A model generated the notes under the pieces. It was given only the letters and a program-made list of their open reading frames with translations. It was not told where the DNA came from and ran no database searches. 64,000 nucleotides of DNA. Source: JAJPHW01 sp963771505. Lineage in GTDB: Bacteria; Acidobacteriota; Terriglobia; Terriglobales; Acidobacteriaceae. The first letter of the stretch is position 1. Each line of letters opens with the position of its first letter. The stretch is from assembly GCA_963771505.1 (NCBI GenBank), contig CAVYTO010000002.1, positions 744,001-808,000 on the forward strand, in the 5' to 3' direction. Of the stretch, positions 19,892 through 28,878 are shown in pieces. A program made the position numbers and the translations under genes.

Positions 19892-19966
19892 TGGAGCGGG
19901 AGACGGGGATCGAACCCGTGACATCCAGCTTGGGAAGCTGGCGTTCTACCGCTGAACTACTCCCGC
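19892..19966 (-). tRNA. tRNA-Gly (anticodon CCC)
   Basis: A complete cloverleaf on the minus strand. The acceptor stem is GCGGGAG/CTCCCGC, the D stem GTTC/GAAC, the anticodon stem CCAGC/GCTGG with loop TTCCCAA, and the T arm ACGGG-TTCGATC-CCCGT. The anticodon is CCC, reading GGG. The 3' CCA is encoded. No repeat of its 3' end was seen nearby, so it does not look like an integration site. Confidence 0.95.
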
Positions 19967-20002
19967 GCTTTCTCAGTTTACTACGAACATACGCAGCAGA
20001 CT

Positions 20003-20299
20003 TTACGGCACTTTGATCATTGTCGCGACCGGCGCGCCGGATTCGTCTGACACGGTGATGGTCATCTTCTTATGCACGTCTTCTTCGAAGTGCAGCCGTG
20101 AATATTCTGAAAGGTCATCGGGATCGAACAGGAGAAAATCGGCGGTGCTCGACGGAACCGCGATCTTTTTACTCTTAGGCGAGGAGAAAGTCAGATGGTC
20201 GCCTTCGGCTGCGATGGTGCGCTGGGTTTGATCGTCAGAAAATGCGGCCGGCTGGAAACTGTTCGGCTCTCGCGCGGGGCCGCGTGTGCGGGAGATCCC
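20003..20299 (-). pseudogene. C-terminal fragment of an unidentified protein
   Basis: A stop-to-stop frame of 99 codons without ATG or GTG near its upstream end. The translated part includes DHLTFSSPKSKKIAVP and ends MTITVSDESGAPVATMIKVP, with protein-like composition. The upstream end runs into a dispersed repeat at 20292-20336, where an in-frame stop occurs. This fits a gene whose 5' part was lost when the repeat or a deletion arrived. The family is not recognised. A rare start codon cannot be ruled out. Confidence 0.4.
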
Positions 20300-20336
20300 T
20301 CACTTCGCCTGAAGCACGGCTCCGTTCGGGATGACG
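20292..20336. repeat. Dispersed REP-like repeat
   Basis: The segment starts GAGATCCCTCACTTCG and ends TTCGGGATGACG, with partly self-complementary GC-rich centre. It has the same overall form as the copies at 14648-14738 and 56139-56185. It lies between the fragment at 20003-20299 and the SET-domain gene. Confidence 0.5.
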
Positions 20337-20449
20337 CCATTCATTCGCATAAATTTATCCAAGCGAGGCCGTGACGGGAGGTTGCATCTTCGCTGGCTGC
20401 CGTATACTGACAGTTCTTCGATATTCAATTCGGCTATCGCACTTCATCC

Positions 20450-21001
20450 ATGAAAAAAAAGACATCGCCTGCCATTCTCGCTCGACGCAAACTCAAACAG
20501 CAACATGCAAACGGGGGCGCAGCCAGTTCACCCTTGGTGCTTAAGAAATCTTCAATTCACGCACACGGATGTTACACGTCGATCTCGATCAAGCGCGGTG
20601 GCATGGTCGCGGAATACACCGGCCCGTACCTGACCATTAAAGAAGCCGACGAGATTTACGAAAAGGCTACGAAGACGTACTTATTTGGGCTGACCAACCG
20701 CAAGCAGGTGATTGACGGCGCTTGCGAAGCGGCGTTCATCAATCATTCGTGCGATCCGAATTGCGAAGCCGACGAGGTGAAAGGCCGGGTCACGATCACG
20801 GCCATTCGTCCCATCAAGGCGGGCGAAGAACTGACCTACGACTACAACCTCTACGACGGAGAGCTTGACGATCGCTCTATTTGCCGCTGCGGCGCAAAGG
20901 AATGCCGTGGCAGCATGTACTCGGAAAAGGAAATCGCCAAGCGCGACCGGATCGCCAGAAAGAAAGCCGCATTGAAGAAGTCTGCGGCGCGAAAAGCCTA
21001 G
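20450..21001 (+). CDS. SET-domain protein, putative protein-lysine methyltransferase
   Basis: 183 residues. The SET domain spans about 30-137, with VAEYTGPYLT, the SAM and substrate motif NHSCDPNC at 98-105, and ELTYDYN with Tyr130. A post-SET zinc-binding segment with Cys145, Cys147 and Cys152 follows. The C-terminal 30 residues are Lys/Arg/Ala-rich (RIARKKAALKKSAARKA), as in DNA- or RNA-binding tails. SET enzymes methylate lysines on eukaryotic histones. Bacterial ones are scattered and mostly uncharacterised. The target here is unknown, and no histone-like gene is adjacent. Its stop is 7 bases from the convergent phosphoesterase stop. Confidence 0.85.
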   Translation: MKKKTSPAILARRKLKQQHANGGAASSPLVLKKSSIHAHGCYTSISIKRGGMVAEYTGPYLTIKEADEIYEKATKTYLFGLTNRKQVIDGACEAAFINHSCDPNCEADEVKGRVTITAIRPIKAGEELTYDYNLYDGELDDRSICRCGAKECRGSMYSEKEIAKRDRIARKKAALKKSAARKA

Positions 21002-21007
21002 AACGCC

Positions 21008-23827
21008 TCAGTCGTTATCGCGAGCAGACGCCGGCGGAATCACGTGATGTTGCGCCGCCGGCATAGGAGTCTTCCCTTTCTGATCACGCCAAAGGATCGC
21101 GTTCAGCACGTGCGCATTATTGGCGTCGGGGCGCGAGAAATCCAGTTTCGACGATTCTTTGGCATCTTTTCCTTTGTCGGGATTGATCTGATAGATCAGG
21201 CCATTGTCGCGATTGTGAAAGTCGGCTGTGAAGGGCGCTTGAGTGCCCGGCCCGGTGAAAAGCGGGGACATGACCGGAGCGTACCCGTCATTCAGATTCA
21301 TCGCCGGCAGACCAAGTAACGACTCCATGGTATGCAGCATGTTGACGGTGGTGTAGAAATGCGAATCCACAAACGGCTGTGCTGCGGAGCCAGGCGAGTA
21401 TTTGCTGATCTGCAAAGCTATCGAACGGTGAGCGTCAACGTGGTCCGCTCCGTCTTGAGCATCGTCTTCCACAACAAAAATTGCAGTGTCATCCCAGTAA
21501 GGGCTATGCGAGACGGCGTCAACTACACGGCCTACCGCTAGATCATTGTCCGCCACTGAAGCCGCAGGACGAGGCTTTCTGGCGCGAAGCCCTCCAGTGT
21601 GGTCGTCGGGCAGGTAGAGCAGGACGAACTGGGGAAGCTCGGCAACTTCGCTGGATTCACTTTTTTCTGCACGGTTGCGGGCCTGCACAAAACCGTCGAA
21701 TTCGTTCAGGAATTCATCGGCGCGGAGTTGGTCGGGATAGTCGGTGCTGAAGTCCGGATATCTTGGATCGAAATGATCGACCAGCGCTTTCTTTGTCGCT
21801 TTCGTTTCCTTCAGCATGGGAACTGCCCATGGCCAGGGACTGGGCGAACCGTGCGGCTGGCCTACATTGTCGGGAAGAACCTCGCCTTTTTTTACCGCTC
21901 TTATGGGGCATTCGGCTTCCAGAGGCGACGGTGTTCCTTGCTTTGGGGATGAAACAGCTTCGGGCCTGCACCATATTCCTTCCACGAACTCGCCGTAGTC
22001 ACGATAAGTGAGACCATGCGCTGCGAGATTATCCCATAGGAATCCGGTGGCGGGTGCATCAATGTCTGACCGGCCCTGGTTGAATGGGGTCTCGCCGGCG
22101 ACGTCCCCTTGATAGTCGTAGGTCCTCTCGTTGCCGCGGTAGGCGATCTGCCACGTGTTTTCGTTGTAGTCCGAGGTTGTGCCTGCACTAGACCAGACGT
22201 GACCGTCACCTGAGACTTCCCCGCTGTCGTAGAAGTTGTCAAGAACGCCGAATTGGAGAGCGAGCTTGTGGAGATTCGGAGTGATATCCAGACCGTATAG
22301 CGTGAGCTTTGTGTCGCCGTTGCCGACAGGCACGCCTTGCAAACGCAGATCACCGAAAACCTGATCGTAGGTGCGGTTTTCCTTCAAAATGTAAATGACG
22401 TGTTTAATTTGCGCGCCTTGCGGCCGCAAGTTGATAGAAGAAGCGTCGACGGGAACACTATCTTCTTGCACCTGGCGGGTGAAGGAAGGCAGGCGCTTGT
22501 CGATTTCAGAGAAACTCAAGCGGGCGACCGATCCGTAGAGCAAGGTAGCGATGTACGGGTGCACGCGATGCCGGCGCTCACCAGTAAGAACACTTTGGCC
22601 ATTATCCGCACCGGTGCTCTGGCCCTTTGAGGTGACGATGAGCAGATCGTGACCGACAGTGGCAAGCGCAGTTGGATACCACTCGGTGGGAATAAAGCCA
22701 CGGGGGGAAATATCTTTGTTGGAGGAATCGGACGGTTTTTCAAAGACAGCGATGGCATTCAGACCCGAGTCGGCCACGAAAAGCTTTTTGCCGTCCGCCG
22801 TCTGCGACAAGGCCGAGGGGACAGTCCCGTGAAATTTCTGTCCGGGCATTTCGGTGCTCAGTGTGCGCACGATCTCGCCGCTGCCAACTTCGACAACGGC
22901 TACTTTGTCTGCGTTCGCGAGGGCAACGTACAGGAACCGTCCGTCGGGGCTGAGCAACATTGCGGTGGGATGACTGCCGGGGGCGGAAGGATCGGCGTTA
23001 CCACCCACTGAAATATAGCGGGTTACCTTGCCGTTTGCGAGGTCGAGTTGCGCCACCTTCGAGGCGTTCCACAAGCTGCACCAGGCAAGCTTGCCATCAT
23101 TGCTGACGACAATCGAGTGGGGATAAGAATTAGGGATAATTTCGTGGCTGCTCACATCGAACGACTGCAAAAGGTGACCATCGTTAGAGTCGAGCATCGA
23201 CACGTTGTCTGAATAGTTGTTGGCCACGAGCAGGCGGTCAGGATTCCCTGGAATGATCGCAAGCCCAGCAGGATAAGGAATAGCCTTATGATCTTTCGCC
23301 AATGAACTTTCATTTAAATCGTGAGCGATACGCTTGCCGTCAGCGATTCTTGCAGGATCAACCTTCAGGAATTGGGCAGGGGTGATCTTGCCGTCGTTGA
23401 AGCTGTAGACCGCGATTCCGTTTCCGAGATTTCCAGCTTTTTCGCCGGTCGGATCCGTGATGGAACCAATCGAAGCGTACAACTTCGTGCCGTCTGAAGA
23501 GAATGCCATGCCGATGAAGTAGCTTTGCTTGGCTTCTTCCGACAAGCGCTCTTCCGGGAAGTCTGTGATCTGATTGGTTTTCAAATCCATGATCGCAATG
23601 GACTGATGAGCGTTAGCTTTTTGTGTTCCGTAACCGTCGCTTAAGAACGCAGCAAAGCGTTTGTTCGGACTAACAACGGCAGTGGGAGTGAATCCATTGA
23701 GCTGGCCAACGTAGCCCACAGCGGGCAAGTGCAAAACCTTGCTGTTGGGAAGGTGGATTACCCTGGGCGAACCCTTCTCTTGTGCAAACGCGGTGGAGAG
23801 CAGCAGTAAGATCGTTAGCTTGCGCAC
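21008..23827 (-). CDS. Secreted YVTN beta-propeller / phosphoesterase fusion
   Basis: 939 residues from a GTG at 23827, chosen because GGAGG sits seven bases before it; an ATG six codons upstream is also open. A signal peptide (KLTILLLLSTAFAQ) is followed by beta-propeller repeats to about residue 470 (LLVANNYSDNVSMLD, FLYVALANADKVAVVEVGSGEIV). The C-terminal half is a phosphoesterase of the PF04185 type, with KHVIYILKENRTYDQVFGDL near 480 and IFVVEDDAQDGADHVDAHRS. Substrate unknown; relatives hydrolyse phosphate esters or phospholipids. It starts 51 bases after phoU on the same strand, so it is likely part of the pst operon. Confidence 0.85.
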   Translation of the reverse strand: MRKLTILLLLSTAFAQEKGSPRVIHLPNSKVLHLPAVGYVGQLNGFTPTAVVSPNKRFAAFLSDGYGTQKANAHQSIAIMDLKTNQITDFPEERLSEEAKQSYFIGMAFSSDGTKLYASIGSITDPTGEKAGNLGNGIAVYSFNDGKITPAQFLKVDPARIADGKRIAHDLNESSLAKDHKAIPYPAGLAIIPGNPDRLLVANNYSDNVSMLDSNDGHLLQSFDVSSHEIIPNSYPHSIVVSNDGKLAWCSLWNASKVAQLDLANGKVTRYISVGGNADPSAPGSHPTAMLLSPDGRFLYVALANADKVAVVEVGSGEIVRTLSTEMPGQKFHGTVPSALSQTADGKKLFVADSGLNAIAVFEKPSDSSNKDISPRGFIPTEWYPTALATVGHDLLIVTSKGQSTGADNGQSVLTGERRHRVHPYIATLLYGSVARLSFSEIDKRLPSFTRQVQEDSVPVDASSINLRPQGAQIKHVIYILKENRTYDQVFGDLRLQGVPVGNGDTKLTLYGLDITPNLHKLALQFGVLDNFYDSGEVSGDGHVWSSAGTTSDYNENTWQIAYRGNERTYDYQGDVAGETPFNQGRSDIDAPATGFLWDNLAAHGLTYRDYGEFVEGIWCRPEAVSSPKQGTPSPLEAECPIRAVKKGEVLPDNVGQPHGSPSPWPWAVPMLKETKATKKALVDHFDPRYPDFSTDYPDQLRADEFLNEFDGFVQARNRAEKSESSEVAELPQFVLLYLPDDHTGGLRARKPRPAASVADNDLAVGRVVDAVSHSPYWDDTAIFVVEDDAQDGADHVDAHRSIALQISKYSPGSAAQPFVDSHFYTTVNMLHTMESLLGLPAMNLNDGYAPVMSPLFTGPGTQAPFTADFHNRDNGLIYQINPDKGKDAKESSKLDFSRPDANNAHVLNAILWRDQKGKTPMPAAQHHVIPPASARDND

Positions 23828-23878
23828 GCGAGACCTCCGAACCATCGAGTGTAACTGGGAATAGATTAGCTAATGCGG

Positions 23879-24574
23879 CTACTTGGCCTCAGGAAGTTCC
23901 GGCGCAAAGGAAATGCCACCACCCGATGAGTGTCGCACATCGGCGCCACGTACCCAGAAGATTACGTCCTCGGCGATGTTGGTCGTGTGATCGGCGACCC
24001 GTTCGAGATTACGCGCGACCAATAGTGCGTCGAGAGCCTGGCGAGTGACCATGGGATTCTCGTTCATGGTCTTAACCAGCGCAATGAAGGCTTCATCCCG
24101 CATTCGGTCAACCACGTTGTCCATTTCAAGCACAGCCTGAGCCAGTTCGGCTTTGCCTTCAATGAACGATTCGAGCGAACGCCGAACCATGGCCGAAACT
24201 GCGGTAGCCATGCGTGGGATATCGACAGGCAAATCAACTTTCGGAAGCTCGGCCATATCCATCACGCGTTCGACGATGTTGACCGCCTGGTCGCCCACCC
24301 GCTCCAAATCGGAGTTGATCTTAGTGACCGCCAGAATAAAGCGAAGGTCGACGGCAATCGGTTGCTGAAGAGCAAGCAAATCGAAGGCCAACTCGTCGAT
24401 CTCGCGTTCGACGGTATTGATCTGCGATTCCCCTTCGAGCACCGCATGGCAGCGCGCGAGATCGCGGTCGATATATGCCTGGCAGGCGCGGTCCACGGCC
24501 TGTTCAGCCAATCCGCCCATACGAAGCAAACGGCTGCGAAGCTCGTCAAGACCTTGTTGAAAGCGGGTACGCAT
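23879..24574 (-). CDS. phoU: Phosphate-signalling protein PhoU
   Basis: 231 residues with two PhoU three-helix repeats. Each repeat carries the metal-binding acidic motif, as in GLAEQAVDRACQAYIDRDL and EVEREIDEL-type sequence (here TVEREIDELAFDLLAL), and DLERVGDQAVNIVE in the first repeat with LERVADHTTNIAEDVIF in the second. PhoU links the Pst transporter to a PhoR-type sensor kinase and damps phosphate uptake. It overlaps the pstB stop by one base (TAATG). No phoB/phoR pair is in the window. Confidence 0.95.
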   Translation of the reverse strand: MRTRFQQGLDELRSRLLRMGGLAEQAVDRACQAYIDRDLARCHAVLEGESQINTVEREIDELAFDLLALQQPIAVDLRFILAVTKINSDLERVGDQAVNIVERVMDMAELPKVDLPVDIPRMATAVSAMVRRSLESFIEGKAELAQAVLEMDNVVDRMRDEAFIALVKTMNENPMVTRQALDALLVARNLERVADHTTNIAEDVIFWVRGADVRHSSGGGISFAPELPEAK

Positions 24575-25332
24575 TATCCAAACCTGCCTGTAATGTAATC
24601 TTCCGTCCGCTTGTCGGATGGAGTGGTGAATATCTTTTCGGTCCGGTCAAATTCAATCAAGCGCCCGAGCAAGAAAAACCCGGTGAACTCGGCGACCCGC
24701 GACGCCTGCTGCATGTTGTGGGTCACGATCACAATTGTATATTTTTCCTTCAACTGAAAGATGAGCTCTTCGATCTTACCTGTTGAAATAGGGTCGAGCG
24801 CGGAGCAGGGCTCGTCCATCAACAAGACTTCGGGTTCAACGGCTAGCGCTCGGGCAATGCACAAACGCTGCTGCTGGCCGCCCGAAAGGCTGGCTCCGGA
24901 CTTTTTCTTGGCAGTGTCCTTGACTTCGTCCCACAGTGCCGAGAGCCTGAGCGAGCGCTCGACAATTTCGTCCAGACGACGATGATCGCGAAATCCATTG
25001 AGTTTGAGGCCCGACGCAACATTGTCGTGGATCGACATGGTCGGGAACGGATTTGGTTTTTGAAACACCATGCCGATGCGGCGGCGGATCTGCACGGCTG
25101 AAGTCCCGTTATACACGCTGAGGTCGCCGATCTGAACCGAGCCTTCGGCGCGAGCATCCGGAACGGTTTCGTGCATGCGGTTGATGCAGCGGACGAAAGT
25201 CGATTTTCCGCAACCCGATGGTCCAATGAGCGCCGTGGCCCGATTGGCTTTGGCTTCCATGGTGATGTCGTACAGGGCCTGCGATTTCCCGTACCAAGCG
25301 TTCAGTTTGTCGACCTGTACACCTACCCCCAT
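24574..25332 (-). CDS. pstB: Phosphate ABC transporter ATP-binding protein PstB
   Basis: 252 residues. Walker A is GPSGCGKST at 37-45, the Q-loop is VFQKPNPFPTMSI, the ABC signature is SLSGGQQQRLCIARAL, and Walker B is VLLMDEPCSALDP. These are the standard PstB forms. It powers high-affinity phosphate import with PstA and PstC. It sits three bases after the pstA stop and is joined to phoU, so the pstC-pstA-pstB-phoU order is conventional. Confidence 0.97.
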   Translation of the reverse strand: MGVGVQVDKLNAWYGKSQALYDITMEAKANRATALIGPSGCGKSTFVRCINRMHETVPDARAEGSVQIGDLSVYNGTSAVQIRRRIGMVFQKPNPFPTMSIHDNVASGLKLNGFRDHRRLDEIVERSLRLSALWDEVKDTAKKKSGASLSGGQQQRLCIARALAVEPEVLLMDEPCSALDPISTGKIEELIFQLKEKYTIVIVTHNMQQASRVAEFTGFFLLGRLIEFDRTEKIFTTPSDKRTEDYITGRFG

Positions 25333-25335
25333 GGT

Positions 25336-26223
25336 CTAGTTTGCTCCCTTCATAATGCCGCGGCTGGCGACGAATCGCACCGCGCTGATGGACGCCACAA
25401 TCAAAATAATCAAGATCAAAGCTCCTGCCCAAGCCTGCTTGTGCCAGTCGTCATAAGGAGAGATTGCGTAAGTAAAAATTTGCAGAGGAAGCGCCGCCGT
25501 GGGCTGATTGATTTTCCAATTCCAGAATTGATTGCCAAACGCGGTGAACAGTAAAGGAGCGGTTTCTCCGGCCACGCGAGCGAACGCCAGCATAATTCCA
25601 GTGATGACCCCGGATGTCGCAGTCTTCAATGTGATGGATAGAGTCGTGCGCCATTTGGGCACTCCCAGTCCGTAAGCAGCTTCACGCACCGCATTCGGGA
25701 CCAGAAGCAGCATTTCTTCCGTGGTTCGAGTGATGGTGGGAATCATCATAATGGCGAGCGCCACGCCCCCAGCTAAAGCGGAAAAATGCTTTTGTGTGAG
25801 CACGACCAGCCCATACGCCACGATGCCAACAATGATGGACGGTACGCCGTTAAGCACGTCTGCGGTAAATCGGATGAAATTGCCGAATCGATTTCGTCCG
25901 TACTCGGCGAGGTAGATTCCAGCGCCGATACCGACTGGAACGCCTACCAAGCTTCCCAGAAACAAGATCAGCGCGGAACCGGCGATGGCGTTCGCCATGC
26001 CGCCCCCCGTTTCTCCGGGCGGTTTAGGAGTTTGGGTCAGGAATGCAAGGTTGATCGACCCAAGGCCCTTGTAGAGCAGATAGCCGAAGACCGCTGCGAG
26101 CGGAGCCAATACAAGGATCACTGCGGCGCCAGCGGCGAAAGTTGCAAACATGTCCATCCCGCGGCGCCACGGGCTCAGGCCTGGAGCAAGGTGAACCGGG
26201 GCGATAACCGTCGCTTCAGGCAT
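25336..26223 (-). CDS. pstA: Phosphate ABC transporter permease PstA
   Basis: 295 residues with about six hydrophobic segments. The binding-protein-dependent permease domain includes the conserved cytoplasmic loop (PNAVREAAYGLGVPKWRTTLSITL) that docks on PstB. The start overlaps pstC by eight bases, indicating translational coupling. It forms the transmembrane channel with PstC. Confidence 0.95.
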   Translation of the reverse strand: MPEATVIAPVHLAPGLSPWRRGMDMFATFAAGAAVILVLAPLAAVFGYLLYKGLGSINLAFLTQTPKPPGETGGGMANAIAGSALILFLGSLVGVPVGIGAGIYLAEYGRNRFGNFIRFTADVLNGVPSIIVGIVAYGLVVLTQKHFSALAGGVALAIMMIPTITRTTEEMLLLVPNAVREAAYGLGVPKWRTTLSITLKTATSGVITGIMLAFARVAGETAPLLFTAFGNQFWNWKINQPTAALPLQIFTYAISPYDDWHKQAWAGALILIILIVASISAVRFVASRGIMKGAN

Positions 26224-27250
26224 TGGCCCTCGCAGGGGCGCCGCGAGTGACGGTCCATACCAGAATCTGAGCCAGCACGTTCACGATGATGGTGACGATA
26301 AACAGCGCCAGTCCAACCTCGACCAGCGCGCTCAGGTAGGTATCGGTGGCAGCTTCGCTGAATTCGTTGGCAATCACGCTGGCCATCGTATGGCCAGGAG
26401 CGAAAAGCGAACGCGCGATTTCAGGACGATTGCCGATCACCATCGTGACCGCCATGGTTTCGCCGAGAGCCCGGCCAAGTCCGAGAATGATACCGCCCAG
26501 AATTCCGGCGCGAGCATTTCGCAGAACGCCGGTGCGGATCATTTCCCAGCGCGTTGCGCCCAACGCCAGAACAGCTTCCCTCTGCTGCTGCGGAACGGCT
26601 GTCATCACCTCGCGCGTGATCGACGAAATGATGGGCACGATCATGATGGCAAGAATGATGGCGGCGGCCAACATGCTGTAGCCGTAAAACGGCCCTTCAA
26701 ACAGGACAGTCCAGCCCAAATATTTAGAAAGAACGGGAGCGACGTAGGCGCGGAGCAGCGGAACCAACACGAAGATGGCCCAGAGGCCGTAGATCACGCT
26801 GGGGATCGCGGCAAGCAATTCGGTGGTGAAGGACAGCGGACTACGCAGCCAGCGCGGCGACATCTCCGTGATAAAAACCGCAACGCCAATCCCCAAAGGG
26901 ACAGCAATGCATAGAGCCAGCAGCGAGGAAACGATTGTGCCGTAGACAAATGGCCACGCGCCAAATTGCTCATTAACGGGGTCCCAATCGCTGTTGAAGA
27001 AGAATTTCCAGCCGAAGGTGTGCCAGGACAGTGCGGACTTGGTGATGAGCTGGTAGACAATCAGTCCGACGAGCGCCAAGACGATGAGCGCACATGTAAA
27101 CATAGCGCCGCGAAAAACGCCATCCGCAAACACGCCACTGCTGGCGTGGCGGAGAAGCTGAGCATCCGCGAGTTCCTGCTGCGCAATTTTCTTGACGGGA
27201 ACGGGTTGCGGGCCGGGCAAACGCGGCGCTCCTAATGCCTGGTTCGACAT
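26216..27250 (-). CDS. pstC: Phosphate ABC transporter permease PstC
   Basis: 344 residues with a 45-residue hydrophilic N-terminus, then about six membrane segments. The EAA-type docking loop is EAVLALGATRWEMIRTGVL, and GRALGETMAVTMVIGN is the typical PstC signature. It is the first gene of the pst run. No pstS gene for the substrate-binding protein lies upstream; the next gene is the divergent ppx. The N-terminal extension is long, so a start further downstream is possible, although no better ribosome binding site was found. Confidence 0.94.
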   Translation of the reverse strand: MSNQALGAPRLPGPQPVPVKKIAQQELADAQLLRHASSGVFADGVFRGAMFTCALIVLALVGLIVYQLITKSALSWHTFGWKFFFNSDWDPVNEQFGAWPFVYGTIVSSLLALCIAVPLGIGVAVFITEMSPRWLRSPLSFTTELLAAIPSVIYGLWAIFVLVPLLRAYVAPVLSKYLGWTVLFEGPFYGYSMLAAAIILAIMIVPIISSITREVMTAVPQQQREAVLALGATRWEMIRTGVLRNARAGILGGIILGLGRALGETMAVTMVIGNRPEIARSLFAPGHTMASVIANEFSEAATDTYLSALVEVGLALFIVTIIVNVLAQILVWTVTRGAPARANA

Positions 27251-27271
27251 TGAATCGAGCCTAGCAGAAAC

Positions 27272-27290
27272 GTGTTACAAGGCTGTTAAA
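27272..27290. promoter_or_regulatory. Candidate Pho box between pstC and ppx
   Basis: Two seven-base repeats, TGTTACA and TGTTAAA, lie at 27273-27279 and 27284-27290, separated by four bases. The 11-base period matches PhoB/PhoP operators (for example CTGTCAT-N4-CTGTCAT). In plus orientation it would suit ppx at 27352 better; in minus orientation it lies 23 bases before the annotated pstC start. This is a pattern match without any alignment. Confidence 0.4.
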
Positions 27291-27351
27291 TATTACAACA
27301 AGATGGCGACACCATCGTGGAGCCAGGCAAGGTAAACTACCGCATCCGATC

Positions 27352-28878
27352 ATGCCAACATTTGCAGCCGTAGATATCGGTTCCAACTCGGTGCGCTTGA
27401 AGATTGCGCGATTGACCCGCGGACGCCTGGATGAAATTCACGAAGACCGCGAAGTCACTCGGCTTGGCGAGTCGGTATTTCGTTCAGGGTTTTTATCGCC
27501 GGATGCGATCGCGAATACCGTCAAAGTGTTGCGTCGATTTCACCGTGCCGTGCAAGACGCCGGCGCGGATGTTGTTCGCGTTGTTGGCACCAGTGCATTG
27601 CGCGACGCGAGAAACTCGCACGCTTTCCACGAATGGGTGCGTTCGGCAACCGGCTGGACGGTGGAAATCATTTCTGGGATTGAAGAAGCGCGCCTAATTC
27701 ATCTAGGGTTGGTATCGGGCCAAAAGATGTCGACGTCGCCGACGTTGATGCTCGACCTCGGCGGCGGCAGCTGCGAACTGACGGTTTCCGTGAAAGGGCA
27801 CATTCGCAGTACGGTCAGTTTGCCATTGGGAGCAGTCCGGCTCACCAATGAATTTTTGCGCACTGATCCCCCGAAGAAGACGCAAATCCGGCAGATGGAA
27901 GCATTCATCTCGCGGGAAATCCAGCGCACCAGTGAGCGCATTCGCCGCGCCGCGCCGCGAACGGTGATTGCTACGTCGGGCACGGCTGAATCGCTGGCGC
28001 TGGTGTGCCGCGGCATCTACAAGAGCAAAACAAATACCGGCGTTGTTTCGCGTATTCAGTTGCGCGGAATAGCTAAGCGACTAGCTCGTATGCCACTGGA
28101 GAAGCGCCGCCAAATGTCGGGAATCGGACCCAGGCGGGCGGAAATTATTATTGCAGGGGCTTTCGTGTTTGCAGAGTTGGCGGAACGATGCGAGCTTCCG
28201 GGATTTCGATATTCGCCGCTGGGCCTGCGGGACGGCCTGCTGGCGCAAATGGTTGCGGATTTTAACCGTGGTACGCGCTCTGGGAAACAGATCGAATCCG
28301 AGCGGTGGGACTCAATTCTTGCAGCGGTCGAGCATTATCATGTCGACCTGGATCACGCTCTACAGGTAAGGGAGACCGCGCTGTTGATCTTCGATAAGAT
28401 GCGGGGACTTCACGGGCTGACGCCGGACTACCGCGAGTGGTTGTCCGCCGCCGCAATGTTGTATGAGGTCGGCGACTATGTGAACCGCAATGGGCGTCAT
28501 CGGCATGCGTATTACATCATTTCGCAGTCGGAAATTCTTGGCTACACGCCAGAACAGCGGAAGATTATCGGCGCGATAGCCCGCTATTTGGGAAAGTCCC
28601 GCCCGGTGATTGGAATCGGTCCCATGGAGGCCGTCGCAACGGTGCAAGTGGAAGCCATCACGAAAGCTTCCCTGCTACTGAGGTTGGCGCGAGCCTTGAA
28701 TTTGAGCCGAAGCGGAGCTGTTGGCAAGGCCACGATAACCAACCGCGGAGATGAGGTGCGCTTGGCAATTCTCCCCAAGGCGCGTTCCAGCGTCGATCTT
28801 GAATTGTGGGCGGTCGAAAAGGAAAGGCCTTACTTCCGTGAAGTTTTTGGTCGAGAACTTACGGTTGCCGCCGCATAG
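27352..28878 (+). CDS. ppx: Ppx/GppA family exopolyphosphatase with HD-like domain
   Basis: 508 residues. The N-terminal actin-like fold shows AAVDIGSNSVRLKIA and LDLGGGSCEL, the phosphate-binding loops of Ppx/GppA phosphatases. About residues 310-508 form the helical HD-like third domain (HRHAYYIISQSEILGYTPEQRKIIGAIARYLGK). It degrades polyphosphate or the alarmone pppGpp. Proximity to ppk1 and pst favours polyphosphate. It is divergent from pstC and convergent with sixA, whose 3' end overlaps it by 49 bases. Confidence 0.9.
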   Translation: MPTFAAVDIGSNSVRLKIARLTRGRLDEIHEDREVTRLGESVFRSGFLSPDAIANTVKVLRRFHRAVQDAGADVVRVVGTSALRDARNSHAFHEWVRSATGWTVEIISGIEEARLIHLGLVSGQKMSTSPTLMLDLGGGSCELTVSVKGHIRSTVSLPLGAVRLTNEFLRTDPPKKTQIRQMEAFISREIQRTSERIRRAAPRTVIATSGTAESLALVCRGIYKSKTNTGVVSRIQLRGIAKRLARMPLEKRRQMSGIGPRRAEIIIAGAFVFAELAERCELPGFRYSPLGLRDGLLAQMVADFNRGTRSGKQIESERWDSILAAVEHYHVDLDHALQVRETALLIFDKMRGLHGLTPDYREWLSAAAMLYEVGDYVNRNGRHRHAYYIISQSEILGYTPEQRKIIGAIARYLGKSRPVIGIGPMEAVATVQVEAITKASLLLRLARALNLSRSGAVGKATITNRGDEVRLAILPKARSSVDLELWAVEKERPYFREVFGRELTVAAA

